Positions 10,482 to 20,208 of a stretch of DNA of 64,000 bases are shown in pieces. Under the pieces are notes generated by a model. That model searched no databases and was not told where the DNA came from. It saw only the letters and a program-made list of their open reading frames with translations. The position numbers and the translations under genes were made by a program. The number at the start of each line of letters is the position of its first letter. Within the stretch, counting starts at the first letter, position 1. Origin of the DNA: Rothia aeria (GTDB taxonomy: Bacteria; Actinomycetota; Actinomycetes; Actinomycetales; Micrococcaceae); assembly GCA_002355935.1 (NCBI GenBank), contig AP017895.1, positions 806,001-870,000 of the forward strand, written 5' to 3'.

Positions 10482-11117
10482 ATGAAAATTTTAGTATCCG
10501 GTGCTACCGGAAACGTGGGCCGTTTGGTCGTGGAACAGGCACTTGCGCGTGGCCATGAGGTAGTTGCACTTGCCCGAAACCCGCAGAATCTTCAGCGTGA
10601 ACACCCGAACCTCACCACGGGCGCTGTAGATATTCTTGATGCTCAGGCCCTCAAACCCTGGCTTCAAGGCGTAGATGCGGTCATTAGTACCGTAGGGATT
10701 GGCACCTCGAAAACGCCGACAACCCTTTACTCTGCCGGGACAAAGAATCTTCTGGACGCCATGCAAGAGCATGGGGTATCACGTTTGGTTGTGATCTCTT
10801 CGGAGGTCGCCGAACATTGGGCTCATCAAGGGCTCTTCAAGCTCTGGGTGGTATTGCCGCTGCTGCAGCACTTTTTGGGTGCAACCTACGATGATATGCG
10901 GCGTATGGACGTGGTTTTGTGGGAAAGCACCGCGCAGTGGACGGCGGTGCGTGCCCCTCGCATTCAGCCGATGAAACCCAAAGGCTCTTATCGGCTAGAT
11001 GCCCACAAGCCGCTTCGACGCGGCTGGATGATTACCCCGGCAGATATGGCGACTGCGTTGCTCGATATTGCCGAACGTGAGGATCTGAACCGGCAGCACG
11101 TCTACGTTGCTAACTAG
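10482..11117 (+). CDS. NAD(P)-binding atypical short-chain dehydrogenase (NmrA/YwnB-like)
   Basis: 211 residues opening with the dinucleotide motif VSGATGNVGRLV and continuing with the strand-helix pattern of extended or atypical SDRs (GVDAVISTVGIG, SRLVVISS). The classical YxxxK catalytic pair is not evident, so it may act as an NAD(P)H sensor or flavin-type reductase, as NmrA-like proteins do. It follows the quinone oxidoreductase gene closely and ends before a bidirectional terminator. Confidence 0.75.
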   Translation: MKILVSGATGNVGRLVVEQALARGHEVVALARNPQNLQREHPNLTTGAVDILDAQALKPWLQGVDAVISTVGIGTSKTPTTLYSAGTKNLLDAMQEHGVSRLVVISSEVAEHWAHQGLFKLWVVLPLLQHFLGATYDDMRRMDVVLWESTAQWTAVRAPRIQPMKPKGSYRLDAHKPLRRGWMITPADMATALLDIAEREDLNRQHVYVAN

Positions 11118-11181
11118 GGGATACCTCACGGAGAAAAGGGCACCTGTTATCGCATGCGTAAATGTGAGGGGGAGCGGGTAT

Positions 11182-11236
11182 ACAAAAACCGCATCCGAAA
11201 CCGTCGAATAACACGACGTATCGGATGCGGTTTTGT
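11182..11236. terminator. bidirectional terminator between SDR and crp genes
   Basis: ACAAAAACCGCATCCGA pairs with TCGGATGCGGTTTTGT across a 22-base loop. A-rich and T-rich flanks on both sides let it serve the convergent SDR (+) and crp (-) genes. Confidence 0.8.
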
Positions 11237-11266
11237 GTGTGAAGACTTCAGATGTCCTCAGAGAAT

Positions 11267-11944
11267 TTAGCGTGAACGCTGACGCAGACGCGGCAGGTCG
11301 AGAATGACGACCGCGCGTGCCTCCAAGCGAATCCAGCCGCGGGAGACGAACTCGGCCAGAGCCTTGTTCACGGTCTCACGGGACGCACCCACCAGCTGCG
11401 CAAGCTCTTCCTGAGTGAGCTCGTGGGCCACGAGGATGCCGTCGGTTGCGGGGCGACCGAAACGATCCGCCAGATCCAGCAGGGCCTTAGCGAGACGCCC
11501 GGGAACATCCGAGAACACCAGGTCTGCCAAGGCCTCATTTGAGTGGCGCAGACGGCGTGCCAGGGTCTTGATGACCTGGTCCGAGATGCTGGGGTCCTGC
11601 TGCTGGGCGCGTTTGAACGACTCGTGCTTAATAGCAGCCAGGCGGGTCTCAGAGACAGCCACGGCATTGGTAGAACGCGGGGAGGGATCAAAAAGTGCCA
11701 TTTCGCCGAAGACATCGCCGGGGCCCATGATAGCGATCATGTTTTCACGCCCATCGGCGGCGGTGCGGCCAAGCTTAACCTTGCCGGAGAGTACGGCGTA
11801 GAGCTGGTCGCCGGGGTCTCCTTCGTAGAAGAGCACGGCGTTACGGGAAAGGTCGATTTCGGTAATATCGTCGGTGAGCAGCTTGAATGCGGCGTCATCG
11901 AGGGTCGCGAACAGCGGCGAGCGGCGCAGGATATCTAGATCCAT
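11267..11944 (-). CDS. crp: Crp/Fnr family cAMP-responsive regulator (GlxR-type)
   Basis: 225 residues: an N-terminal cyclic-nucleotide domain with the phosphate-binding cassette GEMALFDPSPRSTNA, a dimer helix, and a C-terminal winged helix with ELTQEELAQLVGASRETVNKAL as the DNA-reading part. Length and sequence match actinobacterial GlxR/Crp, a global regulator that binds TGTGA-N6-TCACA sites with cAMP. AAGGAG lies 9 bases before the ATG. The gene faces away from marP, as crp lies near nth and marP in the mycobacterial arrangement I recall. Confidence 0.92.
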   Translation of the reverse strand: MDLDILRRSPLFATLDDAAFKLLTDDITEIDLSRNAVLFYEGDPGDQLYAVLSGKVKLGRTAADGRENMIAIMGPGDVFGEMALFDPSPRSTNAVAVSETRLAAIKHESFKRAQQQDPSISDQVIKTLARRLRHSNEALADLVFSDVPGRLAKALLDLADRFGRPATDGILVAHELTQEELAQLVGASRETVNKALAEFVSRGWIRLEARAVVILDLPRLRQRSR

Positions 11945-12256
11945 TGTTTTGTTCTCCTTGAATATGGGTGGGGTGCGAGCACCCCTTGTGTGAGCATTCC
12001 GGCTGGTGCACCTGCTCGAACCTATGAGCTGAGGGGCCCAAGAACCGGATGTGATATATTCAACTTACTGTTATTGAGATTACCTCAAAAATCTTATTTA
12101 TGCATCTGAAAACGGTTGGCCGAAAGCAAAACTTCCCTGGGAATTTTTTAAAAAACTAAAGATTTTCACAGCTTAACCCTTTAGCATCAGTACATGAGTG
12201 CGGCGTTTTCCACGCCATCATTCATTATTTCTTTATATTTCAAGAGAGGAACGCTT
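11945..12256. other. AT-rich divergent promoter region between crp and marP
   Basis: No convincing gene. The part from 12050 to 12180 is much more AT-rich than its surroundings and must hold promoters for the divergent crp and marP genes. At 12050-12060 it contains TGTGATATATT, a good left half of a Crp/GlxR operator, but the right half is poor, so autoregulation is only a suggestion. Confidence 0.5.
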
Positions 12257-13441
12257 GTGTTTGCTAACCTGAGCCCCCTCGACATTATTATTCCCATCAT
12301 CCTCGTGCTGTATTTCCTTATGGGCTTACGAAGCGGGTTCTTTACCACGCTCGGAACGTTCTTAGGGTTGGCACTGGGTGTGTGCGCCGCCGCATGGCTG
12401 GTGCCGCTGGCGGTTGCCGCCGTCAGCCCGCAGTGGATGCTTCCCACCGCTATCGGGCTTCTTTTGCTATGCCTGGTGATTGGGCAGTGGCTGGGTGTCA
12501 TTGCTGGCAGGAGTATCCGTAAAGTAACAGATGTCACACCTATAAAGGGTGTGGAGAGGTTCTTCGGCGGCGTGCTGAACGTAGCCGCCTGCGCCCTCGT
12601 ACTCGTCGTCATCACCCTATCCATGCGCACGGTGCCCATCCCGTCAGTAAACACGGCGCTGGGCGAATCGAAAACCCTCACCTGGATGGTTGAAGCAACC
12701 CCATCTGCCGTGAAAGACCGCATCGACAGCGTCCGCAACGATGTACTCACCGCAGGCAGCATCCCCGAAGTCAAACAGCTGCTCTACCCCGAGACGAACG
12801 CACCCACCCAGCAGGTTCAATCCGATGCACTTGAGAACGCCTCATCCTCGGTAGTGCAGATCCTGGGTGCCGCTGAGCAGTGCGGATACACCTCCACCGG
12901 CTCCGGGTTCGTCGCTGGGCAGGACCTCGTAGTCACCAACTCGCATGTGCTTTCCGGAGTTACCTCACCCACCGTGCAAGACTCACGAGGACGCACCTAC
13001 CCCGGCACCGTGGTCTACAACAACCCGGCGCAAGATCTAGCGTTCATTCGTGTGCCGCGTTTGCCTATCCAACCGCTGCAGGTGGCCAACACTAACTCCG
13101 AATCCGGCGAAACCGTGACCTTCATGGGCTACCCGAAGGGCGGCCCGTTCGCCGCGAAACCCGCCACCGTACAGGGCGTGGGCAATATTCAGACCATCGA
13201 CTCTGAAACCGGTAAAGCCAACCCCACCCGCCAGGTGTACCAGATCGCCGCAGACGTGCAGCACGGTAACTCCGGCGGCCCGATGCTCACCCAAGACGGC
13301 ACCGTAGTGGGTGTGGTCTTCGCAAAAGCAACCGAAGGCCAGACCGGCTATGCGATAACCGCATCCACCCTGAAACAGGCGTTGGCTGCCAACGGCAATA
13401 ACACCACGCCTGTCTCAACCGGCCAATGTAAAGCACGCTAG
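12257..13441 (+). CDS. marP: MarP-like membrane serine protease (CvpA domain plus trypsin-like domain)
   Basis: 394 residues. Four hydrophobic helices (about residues 8-140) form a CvpA-like membrane domain; a trypsin/HtrA-like protease domain follows with His in TNSHVLSG, Asp in NNPAQDLAFIRV and Ser in QHGNSGGPML. A cysteine just before the protease core (EQCGYTST) and one at the C-terminus (GQCKAR) match the disulfide pair described for M. tuberculosis MarP, needed for acid resistance. The GTG at 12257 has GAGAGGA six bases upstream; the in-frame ATG at 12194 lacks a ribosome site and would add 21 residues before the first helix. Confidence 0.9.
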   Translation: MFANLSPLDIIIPIILVLYFLMGLRSGFFTTLGTFLGLALGVCAAAWLVPLAVAAVSPQWMLPTAIGLLLLCLVIGQWLGVIAGRSIRKVTDVTPIKGVERFFGGVLNVAACALVLVVITLSMRTVPIPSVNTALGESKTLTWMVEATPSAVKDRIDSVRNDVLTAGSIPEVKQLLYPETNAPTQQVQSDALENASSSVVQILGAAEQCGYTSTGSGFVAGQDLVVTNSHVLSGVTSPTVQDSRGRTYPGTVVYNNPAQDLAFIRVPRLPIQPLQVANTNSESGETVTFMGYPKGGPFAAKPATVQGVGNIQTIDSETGKANPTRQVYQIAADVQHGNSGGPMLTQDGTVVGVVFAKATEGQTGYAITASTLKQALAANGNNTTPVSTGQCKAR

Positions 13442-13484
13442 GGTGATCAGCACACCCTCATAACCCGCGTACAGCGGACTAAAA

Positions 13485-13521
13485 CGGGGCGCCCGGTACC
13501 GAAAAGGTACCGGGCGCCCCG
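13485..13521. terminator. terminator between convergent marP and aroQ
   Basis: A perfect 16-bp stem (CGGGGCGCCCGGTACC and its complement) closes a GAAAA loop. On the minus strand it is followed by TTTT, making it a good terminator for aroQ; in the plus direction it lacks a long T-tract. Confidence 0.85.
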
Positions 13522-13541
13522 TTCGCTGGTGCGAGGCCCCG

Positions 13542-13988
13542 TTAAATATCGTCTTTAAGGTACTCGGCAATAAAATCAATAGCCATCACATACCCATAAG
13601 CACCCGCACCACTAATCACGGTGGTTGCCTGCGGGGACACATACGAGTGATGCCTGAACTCCTCACGCCGGTAAATATTCGACAGGTGCACCTCGACGAC
13701 GGGCAGTTCGGCGGCCTCCAGCGCATCGTGAAGCGCCACCGACGTGTGCGTGTACGCTGCCGGGTTAATCACAATCGCAGCCCCACGGGTGCGGGCCCGC
13801 TGAATCTCATCCACCAGCTTCCCCTCATAGTTTGTTTGCATAAACTCCACATCAAACCCGTGCAGGGCGGCACGTTCACGCACCGACAACTCAATATCAA
13901 CCAGGGTGGTGTGCCCGTAAATTTCGGGGCGGCGGTGCCCCAGCAGGTTCAGGTTAGGGCCATTCAGCACAAAAATAGTTGCAGACAT
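13542..13988 (-). CDS. aroQ: type II 3-dehydroquinate dehydratase
   Basis: 148 residues, the standard length. Family signatures are [12 protein letters not shown] at the N-terminus, the flexible-loop/Tyr segment [40 protein letters not shown] and [17 protein letters not shown] with the catalytic His. It removes water from 3-dehydroquinate in the shikimate pathway, in the cytoplasm. The ATG at 13988 gives the family N-terminus; the in-frame ATG further upstream would add 19 unrelated residues. It is an isolated aro gene between marP and nth. Confidence 0.95.
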   Translation of the reverse strand: MSATIFVLNGPNLNLLGHRRPEIYGHTTLVDIELSVRERAALHGFDVEFMQTNYEGKLVDEIQRARTRGAAIVINPAAYTHTSVALHDALEAAELPVVEVHLSNIYRREEFRHHSYVSPQATTVISGAGAYGYVMAIDFIAEYLKDDI

Positions 13989-14130
13989 GCTTTTAGTGTG
14001 GCACATTGAAGCGTCCCCGCGCAGGATGCACGCCCACCAAACCACCCCGCCACCACTATTTAGGTTCGTGAACCAGCCGCTTCGGCATCCCTAGCTGGGA
14101 AAAGCAGACAAAAAACGGTAGGCTCGCGCT

Positions 14131-15057
14131 ATGAGCGCATCCGCACCGAAAAGCACCACCGACACAGCCCCAGATCTACAGCTCACCGAGGAAGAACGTG
14201 AGCTGCTAAGCATCCGCACCGTGCCCGAGTTTGAGGCGGCACAGGCGGCACGCCGCCGCGCGAAAGCACTCACCAAAGCCCCCGAAAGCCACCTTGCCAC
14301 CGTGCGCCGCGCCCGCAAAATCAACCGTATCCTGGGTGAAACCTACCCCTACGCTGTGGCTGAACTCGACTTCACGAACGCCTTTGAACTGCTGATCGCC
14401 ACGGTGCTCTCGGCACAAACCACCGATGTGCGCGTCAATCAGGTAACCCCGGCGCTCTTCGCCCGCTACCCGGATGCGCCCGCCCTCGCCGCCGCCACCG
14501 AAGAAGAGGTCGAACCCTATATTCAATCCCTCGGGTTCTACCGCGCCAAAACGAAATCTATTGTCAAACTCGCCCGCCAGCTCACAGACGACTACAACGG
14601 AGAAGTGCCCGGAACCCTCGATAAACTGGTGAAACTGGCAGGAGTCGGGCGCAAAACCGCAAACGTGGTACTCGGCAACGCTTTCGGGGTACCCGGGCTG
14701 ACCGTCGATACCCATTTCGGCAGGCTCGCACGCCGCATGGGATTCACCACCGAAGACGACCCCGTCAAAGTCGAACACGACGTTGCCGAACTGATCGAAC
14801 CGCGCGAATGGACCAACTTCTCACACCGCATGGTCTACCACGGGCGGCGCATCTGCCACGCCCGCAAACCCGCCTGCGGAGTCTGCCCCATCGCCGACCT
14901 GTGCCCATCCTGGGGTGAAGGCGAGACGGACGAAACCAAAGCGCGTAAACTCATGAAATATGAAATGGCACCCGGTCGTGAACGCCTGCACCTGCGCTTC
15001 CTCACCGGTGCCACACGCCGCCAACTGCACGCCGAAGGATACCCGCTGAGTGCTTAA
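14131..15057 (+). CDS. nth: endonuclease III (DNA glycosylase/AP lyase)
   Basis: 308 residues, longer than E. coli Nth owing to an N-terminal extension of about 60 charged residues and a C-terminal tail. The core has TVLSAQTTDVRVN, the helix-hairpin-helix LAGVGRKTANVVLG with catalytic Lys, VDTHFGRLARR with catalytic Asp, and the iron-sulfur loop CHARKPACGVCPIADLC (C-x7-C-x2-C-x5-C). It removes oxidised pyrimidines and nicks abasic sites. The start follows a GC-rich leader. Its stop overlaps the GTG of the Nudix gene by 8 bp, so the two are coupled, as I recall for Rv3674c and its neighbours. Confidence 0.95.
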   Translation: MSASAPKSTTDTAPDLQLTEEERELLSIRTVPEFEAAQAARRRAKALTKAPESHLATVRRARKINRILGETYPYAVAELDFTNAFELLIATVLSAQTTDVRVNQVTPALFARYPDAPALAAATEEEVEPYIQSLGFYRAKTKSIVKLARQLTDDYNGEVPGTLDKLVKLAGVGRKTANVVLGNAFGVPGLTVDTHFGRLARRMGFTTEDDPVKVEHDVAELIEPREWTNFSHRMVYHGRRICHARKPACGVCPIADLCPSWGEGETDETKARKLMKYEMAPGRERLHLRFLTGATRRQLHAEGYPLSA

Positions 15058-15816
15058 CACCCTGAACACCGCCGCCGAACAAGCCCGCGATGCACTCGCG
15101 AACCTTGCCGCAGGAAAACTCGATTTCAAGATAGACTCCCTCATGCGGTACGCGTCCAACAGTAAGCTCTCCAAAGAGGCGGCAGTGCTCGTTCTCTTCG
15201 GGGTACTCGATGATGAACCGAGCGCATCCGCAGACTTTGACGGATGCCCAGAGTGCGTGGGAGAGAACCTGGACGTTCTGCTTCTGGTGCGGGCGGATAC
15301 TCTGCGCTCACACGCCGGTCAGCCTGCATTCCCGGGCGGCAAAATCGACCCCGAGGATTACGAACTGGCGCGCCAGCAGAGAGTTCCGGTGGGGCGCATC
15401 GCCGCCCTGCGTGAGGCCGTGGAAGAGACCGGGCTTGACCCTGCGGGTGTTGAAATTCTGGGGAGCTGCCGACCCTGCCGCTTGCCGTGAGCGATTTCAG
15501 GGTGACCCCGGTGCTGGGGTGGTGGGCTTCACCCACGCGGGTTGGCGTGGTCGATACGAACGAGTCTGCCCTGATTGCGCGGGTGCCCGTGCGAGATTTG
15601 CTCAACCCCGCCAACCGGCATACGGCATATGTGAAGCGCGGGCGCATAACCCATAAAACCCCGGCGTTTGAGGTCGTGCACTCTAGCGGCGATGCGCGGG
15701 TCGAGTTCACCGTGTGGGGATTCACTGCGATCGTGCTCGATAAGATTTTTGATGCGCTCAGCTGGACGGTCCCGTGGGATGACTCGGTGCTTAAACCTGC
15801 GCCCGCCTTAAAATAA
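15050..15816 (+). CDS. CoA-pyrophosphatase-like Nudix hydrolase (frameshifted)
   Basis: About 255 residues after repair. The Nudix segment is FPGGKIDPEDY, a short insertion, then AALREAVEETGLD; RSHAGQPAFPGGK is characteristic of the CoA diphosphatase (NudL/PCD1) group. The frame is lost at the G-run 15460-15463; one added G gives ILGELPTLPLAVSDFRVTPVLGWW, typical of the family, and the downstream part reads to TAG/TAA at 15816. The GTG start lies inside the end of nth. A terminator hairpin follows. It resembles M. tuberculosis Rv3672c beside marP. Confidence 0.85.
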
Positions 15817-15833
15817 GCGGGCCGGGTACGCAG

Positions 15834-15878
15834 AAGGGCCTGCTCCCCAGAACCGCACAATGCGGGGAGCAGGCCCTA
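15834..15878. terminator. bidirectional terminator between Nudix and glycine-rich gene 1
   Basis: AGGGCCTGCTCCCC pairs perfectly with GGGGAGCAGGCCCT around a 14-base loop, between a plus-strand and a minus-strand gene that converge here. Confidence 0.85.
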
Positions 15879-15902
15879 GCTTATGAGTATTCGCAGCCGG
15901 TA

Positions 15903-17438
15903 TTAGTGGCTGGGAACCACCGGAGCGGGAACACCCGGGTCATCCGGGTAGTCCTTATGCGAACCGCTCGGGTCGCACCAGATCACCTTAATACGGCCGT
16001 GGCCGTTGGTGTCATTGGTGCCGAAAGTACGGTTATTGTGTGCCCAGAACTTCTTACCGTTGGAATCCCACATTTCGATTCCCGGTGCCAGGTAGCTGCC
16101 GCCGGCACCGCCAGCACCAGCGGATGCGAAAGCACCCGAGTACCGGAACTTGTTCGAGCTGCCCTCAATATCCTGTTCCTGATCCGGGGCAGTAACACGC
16201 ACACCCTGACCAATGACGCTGCCGGAGCCGCCGCCGCCGTAGCCGCCGCCACCGCCGCCGGAGACCGCGTACACGTAGTAGTTGGCGTTGTCGTACCCAT
16301 CGGCGTAGTGACCGTCGTAGGTCTGAACCGCACCCCAGGCACTCACACCGTCAGCACCGTTAACGGGCTCGGTGGGGTTGGAGGTGCTGTTGCCCTCTGC
16401 GCCTTCAAAAGCGGAAGCGAAGATATTGCCATCGTCTGAGTAGTTAATGTATGCACCCGTCGGTTGATCGAATTTGGCGTAGCTCAGGTATTCCTGGGTG
16501 ACCCGGTCCTGATCTGCTGCGGGTGCTTCACCGCCAGCGCCACCGGTTCCGTTGCTGCCGCCTTCTGCGGTGCCGCTGCCCTTACCGCCGTAGACGGTCT
16601 GCTCGTAGTCGGGGTAGTTCTCCAGGGAGGTGCTCGCGTCGCCGCCGTCCATGCTGTCCACATGCTGCACTACTGTGACGGTCTGGCCCTCAACGCTCTG
16701 GGGGCTCTGCTGCACCTGCATACCGCCGCTGCCCTGCTCACCGATGGTGAGGGTGGCAGTCTTGTAGCTGCCTTCTTTGGTGCGGGGGTAGTCGTTGGTG
16801 TTGTGCTGCACGGTAACACCCGCGCCGCCGCCGCCGCCAGCAATAGCGATAACTTCCTTAATGGTGAACCCATCGCTTTCCATACGAACAATAGCGGATG
16901 CGCCACCACCGGAGCCACCGTACTGGATCTTTGCGGGCTTCAACTTATCAAGGATGAACTGCGCCTGGTTATTGCGAATACCTACCTGAGAGTCGGTGGG
17001 AAGAGCAGCTGAGGAACCGCCGTCACCAAATCCTTTACCGCCTTCAGCGGGGGTACCGTCGAAGTTTGCGGTACCAGCTGCGCCGGTCACGAAGGTAAGG
17101 GTTTCGCCGGGGGTCACATCAAGGTAGCCGGCTACCTCGGCGCCAGCGCCGCCGAAGCCGCCACCGTACTGGTCTTCGTGAGTGGAGCCACCGGCGGCAC
17201 CGCGCACATAGAACTTGATCTGGTGCACGTCGGCGGGGACTGTCCAGTGGTCGTAGACCTTTTCGCGGGTGTTGCCGCGCGGGGGCTTAGCGTAGTGCTG
17301 CGAGTTAAACGTTTTATCTGCTACACAGGGCTCGACCGGCGATGTGGCGAACGCCGGGATGGAGCTAGAAGCCATGACCACGGGTGCCGCCCAAGCCGCG
17401 CCGGTAACAAGCGTGCGGCGTGAGAGTTTATTCTGCAT
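15903..17438 (-). CDS. Tat-exported glycine-rich protein, paralogue 1
   Basis: 511 residues. The signal has a twin-arginine core, SRRTLVTGAAWAAPVV, and a likely cleavage after PAFA. The mature part has a beta-rich N-terminal block (WTVPADVHQIKFYVRGAAGG, then LDVTPGETLTFVTGAAG), repeated GGSS and AIAGGGGGAG segments, and a VSGGGGGGYGGGGSGS block before the C-terminus. This resembles bacterial glycine-rich proteins and the glycine-rich domain of ALK/LTK receptors. Only two cysteines are in the mature chain, PCVADK and IWCDPS. No LPxTG or membrane anchor, so probably secreted or loosely bound. The ATG at 17438 follows AAGGA by 7 bases. Four paralogues lie at 33.8-41.2 kb. Function unknown. Confidence 0.8.
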   Translation of the reverse strand: MQNKLSRRTLVTGAAWAAPVVMASSSIPAFATSPVEPCVADKTFNSQHYAKPPRGNTREKVYDHWTVPADVHQIKFYVRGAAGGSTHEDQYGGGFGGAGAEVAGYLDVTPGETLTFVTGAAGTANFDGTPAEGGKGFGDGGSSAALPTDSQVGIRNNQAQFILDKLKPAKIQYGGSGGGASAIVRMESDGFTIKEVIAIAGGGGGAGVTVQHNTNDYPRTKEGSYKTATLTIGEQGSGGMQVQQSPQSVEGQTVTVVQHVDSMDGGDASTSLENYPDYEQTVYGGKGSGTAEGGSNGTGGAGGEAPAADQDRVTQEYLSYAKFDQPTGAYINYSDDGNIFASAFEGAEGNSTSNPTEPVNGADGVSAWGAVQTYDGHYADGYDNANYYVYAVSGGGGGGYGGGGSGSVIGQGVRVTAPDQEQDIEGSSNKFRYSGAFASAGAGGAGGSYLAPGIEMWDSNGKKFWAHNNRTFGTNDTNGHGRIKVIWCDPSGSHKDYPDDPGVPAPVVPSH

Positions 17439-17974
17439 GTTTATATCCTTGCGAAGTACTGATATACACACGCCGGTGCCCAGTACCGTGCCCGCCCCTA
17501 GCGGAAAAAGGGCGGGGTACGTGAACACAACGAGCGTATATTGAGTGTTGTGATGCGCAGTAGAACCGCGTATACGGTGAATATTCTACTCGTAAAGTCT
17601 TTCATCTTCCATATATTCATGCATGTACTGAATGCCTTGCTGTAACCCTGAATCTCAAGCTATAGCTCAAAATTTACCGCGCGGTTCCCACATCAATAAG
17701 TGAATAATTATTCTATAAATTATGTATTTTGATGCATTTTAATCATTTCGTAATAATTGGGTCATGCGATGCACCGCAGAAATATACGCTCACCCGGCAC
17801 TCAGGCACTCAAGCACCCTGGAAAGAACTCTAAGGCACCTTCTGAAACTTAATTGAAGCGTTAAAAATGCCAAAATATTTTTAAGAGGCCCAAATCATAA
17901 AACGACACAGAAACTAAGTTTAACCTTATAAAATACTCACCTAAGACTCAGTATCTCTTCTCTTTAAGAAGACA
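17439..17974. other. 536-bp AT-rich gap upstream of glycine-rich gene 1
   Basis: No coding region recognised. The stretch 17580-17960 is far more AT-rich than neighbouring genes and carries several TATAAA/TAAAAT-like words. It separates the polymerase gene from glycine-rich gene 1 and presumably holds the promoter of the latter on the minus strand. Similarly long AT-rich leaders precede the other glycine-rich paralogues. Confidence 0.5.
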
Positions 17975-20008
17975 CTACTTCGCCTCCGCATAGTTCCTCG
18001 TAACCGTCACAGACACTGGAAAGTCCACCGGGACCCCGCCAAAGAGCAGCTGCGCAGCCTGCTGAGCAGACTCCCGCACGATCGCCTCAACACGTTTCGC
18101 CTCAACAGAGGGGCCGCACAATACAAGCTCATCGTGCAGAAAATACACAATCTTTGTGCGCATCGGGCTGCCGAAAACTGTTTCACTCAGCAGGCGCGAA
18201 CGCACCCTGCCCATCCAGCACAAAGCCCACTCCGCCGCCGTACCCTGCACCACAAAATTACGGGTCATACGGCCCCACGCACGAGACGCAGAAACCGCCC
18301 GGGCCTCCGCAGCACCCGTTGAACGATCCGCCACCGTGCGCCGCCACGCATCGGAAGGGGCAGGGGAGGTGCGACCTAAAAACGTGGTGACCTGCCCGCC
18401 CTGCTCGCCAATACGCGCCGCCCGCTCCGTAAACTCCATAGCGCGCGGAAAAAGCTGCGCAATATGCGGCAGCAGCGCCCCAACCTCGCCGCTGCGGCCC
18501 CCATACATAATGGCCAGCAGCCCCACCTTCGCCTGCGCCCGCTCAGTCAGCGCCAGCCCGTGAGAACGGCTCAGCTCGGCAATGCCCTCGTACAAGTCGG
18601 TGCTGTGCCCCGCAACGCCACGTCCCGCCGCAGCCAACGCCTCATCCCGGCTGAGCGCCGCCAGAATACGCGGCTCAATCTGTGACCCATCGGCCACCGT
18701 AAACACTTGATGCTGCGGGGCTATTATTGCCGAACGGATCTCCGCAGGCAGCTGCAAAGCACCCCCGCCGGAAGCACCCCACCGTCCGGTTGCTGCACCG
18801 CCCACCTCAAGATGCGGGCGGAAACGCCCCTGGTGCACCCACGTATCAGCCCAATTCCAGCCGTTAGCAGTCCATATCCGGTACAGCTTCTTATACCGCA
18901 GCACCGGGTCGATCATGGCGTGCCTTTCCTGGGCCCGCGCCGGGTTCTGCTGCGCCCACGCCTTCAATTTCCATGAACGGGTGCTCTCAACCTGCGCGCC
19001 CGCACGCTGAAGCGCCCGCAGCAGATCCTGCGGGGAATCCGGGTTCAGCTGCGGAGCGAACAGCACACGCCGAATATGCTCAGCAAGCTCAACCATTTTC
19101 GCCGGATGCTCGCCCTCACCAGGGCGCGGCCCCAACAGCTGCTCCAGATTTTTATGGTGCTCCTGCGCATCGAACGGGATGCCCCAGTGCCCGATCTCCG
19201 CGGCAACAAGAGCACCGGCCGACTCCGCATGAGCCAACAGAGAAAGCCGGTCAGGGTGCGCGGCAGCGGCAATAGCGTGCAGCTGCGCCGCGAACTCGCC
19301 GAACGTCGCGGCAATAAGCGGGGTACGTGATGCTGGGGAACTCGCATCATCGGAACGCACGGCTGGGCTGGCAGAATCCGCTGAAGACTGCTGGGCAGCG
19401 GAAAAACTCAGATCATCAAAGAGCGCCTGCTGATCGCTCACCTGCCGAGCGGGCGGCAGGTACCCGCGCGGTGGTTCGTGGTGCGGTTCGTGCATCAGCT
19501 CAAGCACCGGCGAATAACGAACATACCCGCCGGGGTGGGTTGCGGCAGCACTGAGAATACGCTGCACCAGCCGCAAATCATGGCATAGATGCACCCGTAC
19601 CTGCGCCTCTAACAGGAGGGGGCCAAGCACACGTGTATCGGCCCACACCCACCGCACCCGCGCACTCTTGCGCGCATCAGCGCGGGACTCAACCTCACGC
19701 ACATAGGCGGGCAGGTTCTCGGCGCTCACCCTGTGCCCACGCACAATACGTGGGGCCGTACCGGGGGTGCTGGAGGTGACCGTTTCTTCCCCCGCACTGG
19801 CTGGCGCATCAGCAGAGTCGTTGGCGTGGGCCTCGGCGGCAGTCTCCACATGGAAAACACCCCAGTATGCGGTGGATGAGCCTCCCGCAGGGTTCTGAAA
19901 ATGCACAGGTTCCCCGCTGTTTGCAGCATCGTTCACTGTGTTGCGCACAGAGGTGGCGCCGGGGTTCTGGGCGTCGGCGTTATCTGCGGGAACAACGAGA
20001 ATGTACAC
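17975..20008 (-). CDS. family A DNA polymerase (actinobacterial 3'-5' exonuclease/polymerase type)
   Basis: About 677 residues. Polymerase motif A is VADGSQIEPRILAALS, motif B (finger helix) is ERAQAKVGLLAIMYGG, and motif C is YFLHDELVLCGP. A primer-grip-like segment GGAATGRWGASGGGALQLP precedes motif A. No 5'-nuclease domain is present and the N-terminal third looks like a divergent exonuclease fold, so it matches the second, PolA-like polymerase common in Actinobacteria rather than PolA itself. The proposed GTG at 20008 gives the family N-terminus VYILVVPAD; upstream in-frame starts to 20221 lack support. It is divergent from the Rph-like gene. Its role, perhaps repair, is inferred. Confidence 0.82.
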   Translation of the reverse strand: MYILVVPADNADAQNPGATSVRNTVNDAANSGEPVHFQNPAGGSSTAYWGVFHVETAAEAHANDSADAPASAGEETVTSSTPGTAPRIVRGHRVSAENLPAYVREVESRADARKSARVRWVWADTRVLGPLLLEAQVRVHLCHDLRLVQRILSAAATHPGGYVRYSPVLELMHEPHHEPPRGYLPPARQVSDQQALFDDLSFSAAQQSSADSASPAVRSDDASSPASRTPLIAATFGEFAAQLHAIAAAAHPDRLSLLAHAESAGALVAAEIGHWGIPFDAQEHHKNLEQLLGPRPGEGEHPAKMVELAEHIRRVLFAPQLNPDSPQDLLRALQRAGAQVESTRSWKLKAWAQQNPARAQERHAMIDPVLRYKKLYRIWTANGWNWADTWVHQGRFRPHLEVGGAATGRWGASGGGALQLPAEIRSAIIAPQHQVFTVADGSQIEPRILAALSRDEALAAAGRGVAGHSTDLYEGIAELSRSHGLALTERAQAKVGLLAIMYGGRSGEVGALLPHIAQLFPRAMEFTERAARIGEQGGQVTTFLGRTSPAPSDAWRRTVADRSTGAAEARAVSASRAWGRMTRNFVVQGTAAEWALCWMGRVRSRLLSETVFGSPMRTKIVYFLHDELVLCGPSVEAKRVEAIVRESAQQAAQLLFGGVPVDFPVSVTVTRNYAEAK

Positions 20009-20208
20009 ACTCCTATTATCGGTGAGAGAACCCCGAATATGCGAAGGTGACGGTGAACGAACCTGCATGTCAGGGCGAATTCGATGACAACAATCTATGT
20101 CCAAACCCCGCCGCGGCAGATATTCTAAGAAGATAGAAAAGCGCTTTTCCGCTGAGACTGGATAAGGCGACAATCGGCACGAAGCACGATTAAGGCGGTG
20201 ATTGGGCG

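Noticed and set aside
16464-17012. Plus-strand open frame opposite glycine-rich gene 1 (and similar ones opposite the other copies)
   Set aside because: Antisense shadow of glycine-codon runs; no start context. The minus strand has signal peptide, ribosome site and family conservation.
20009-20208. Rifamycin-associated element (RAE) upstream of the Rph-like gene
   Set aside because: The GC-rich inverted repeat expected of an RAE is not seen in this leader, so rifamycin-responsive control cannot be claimed.
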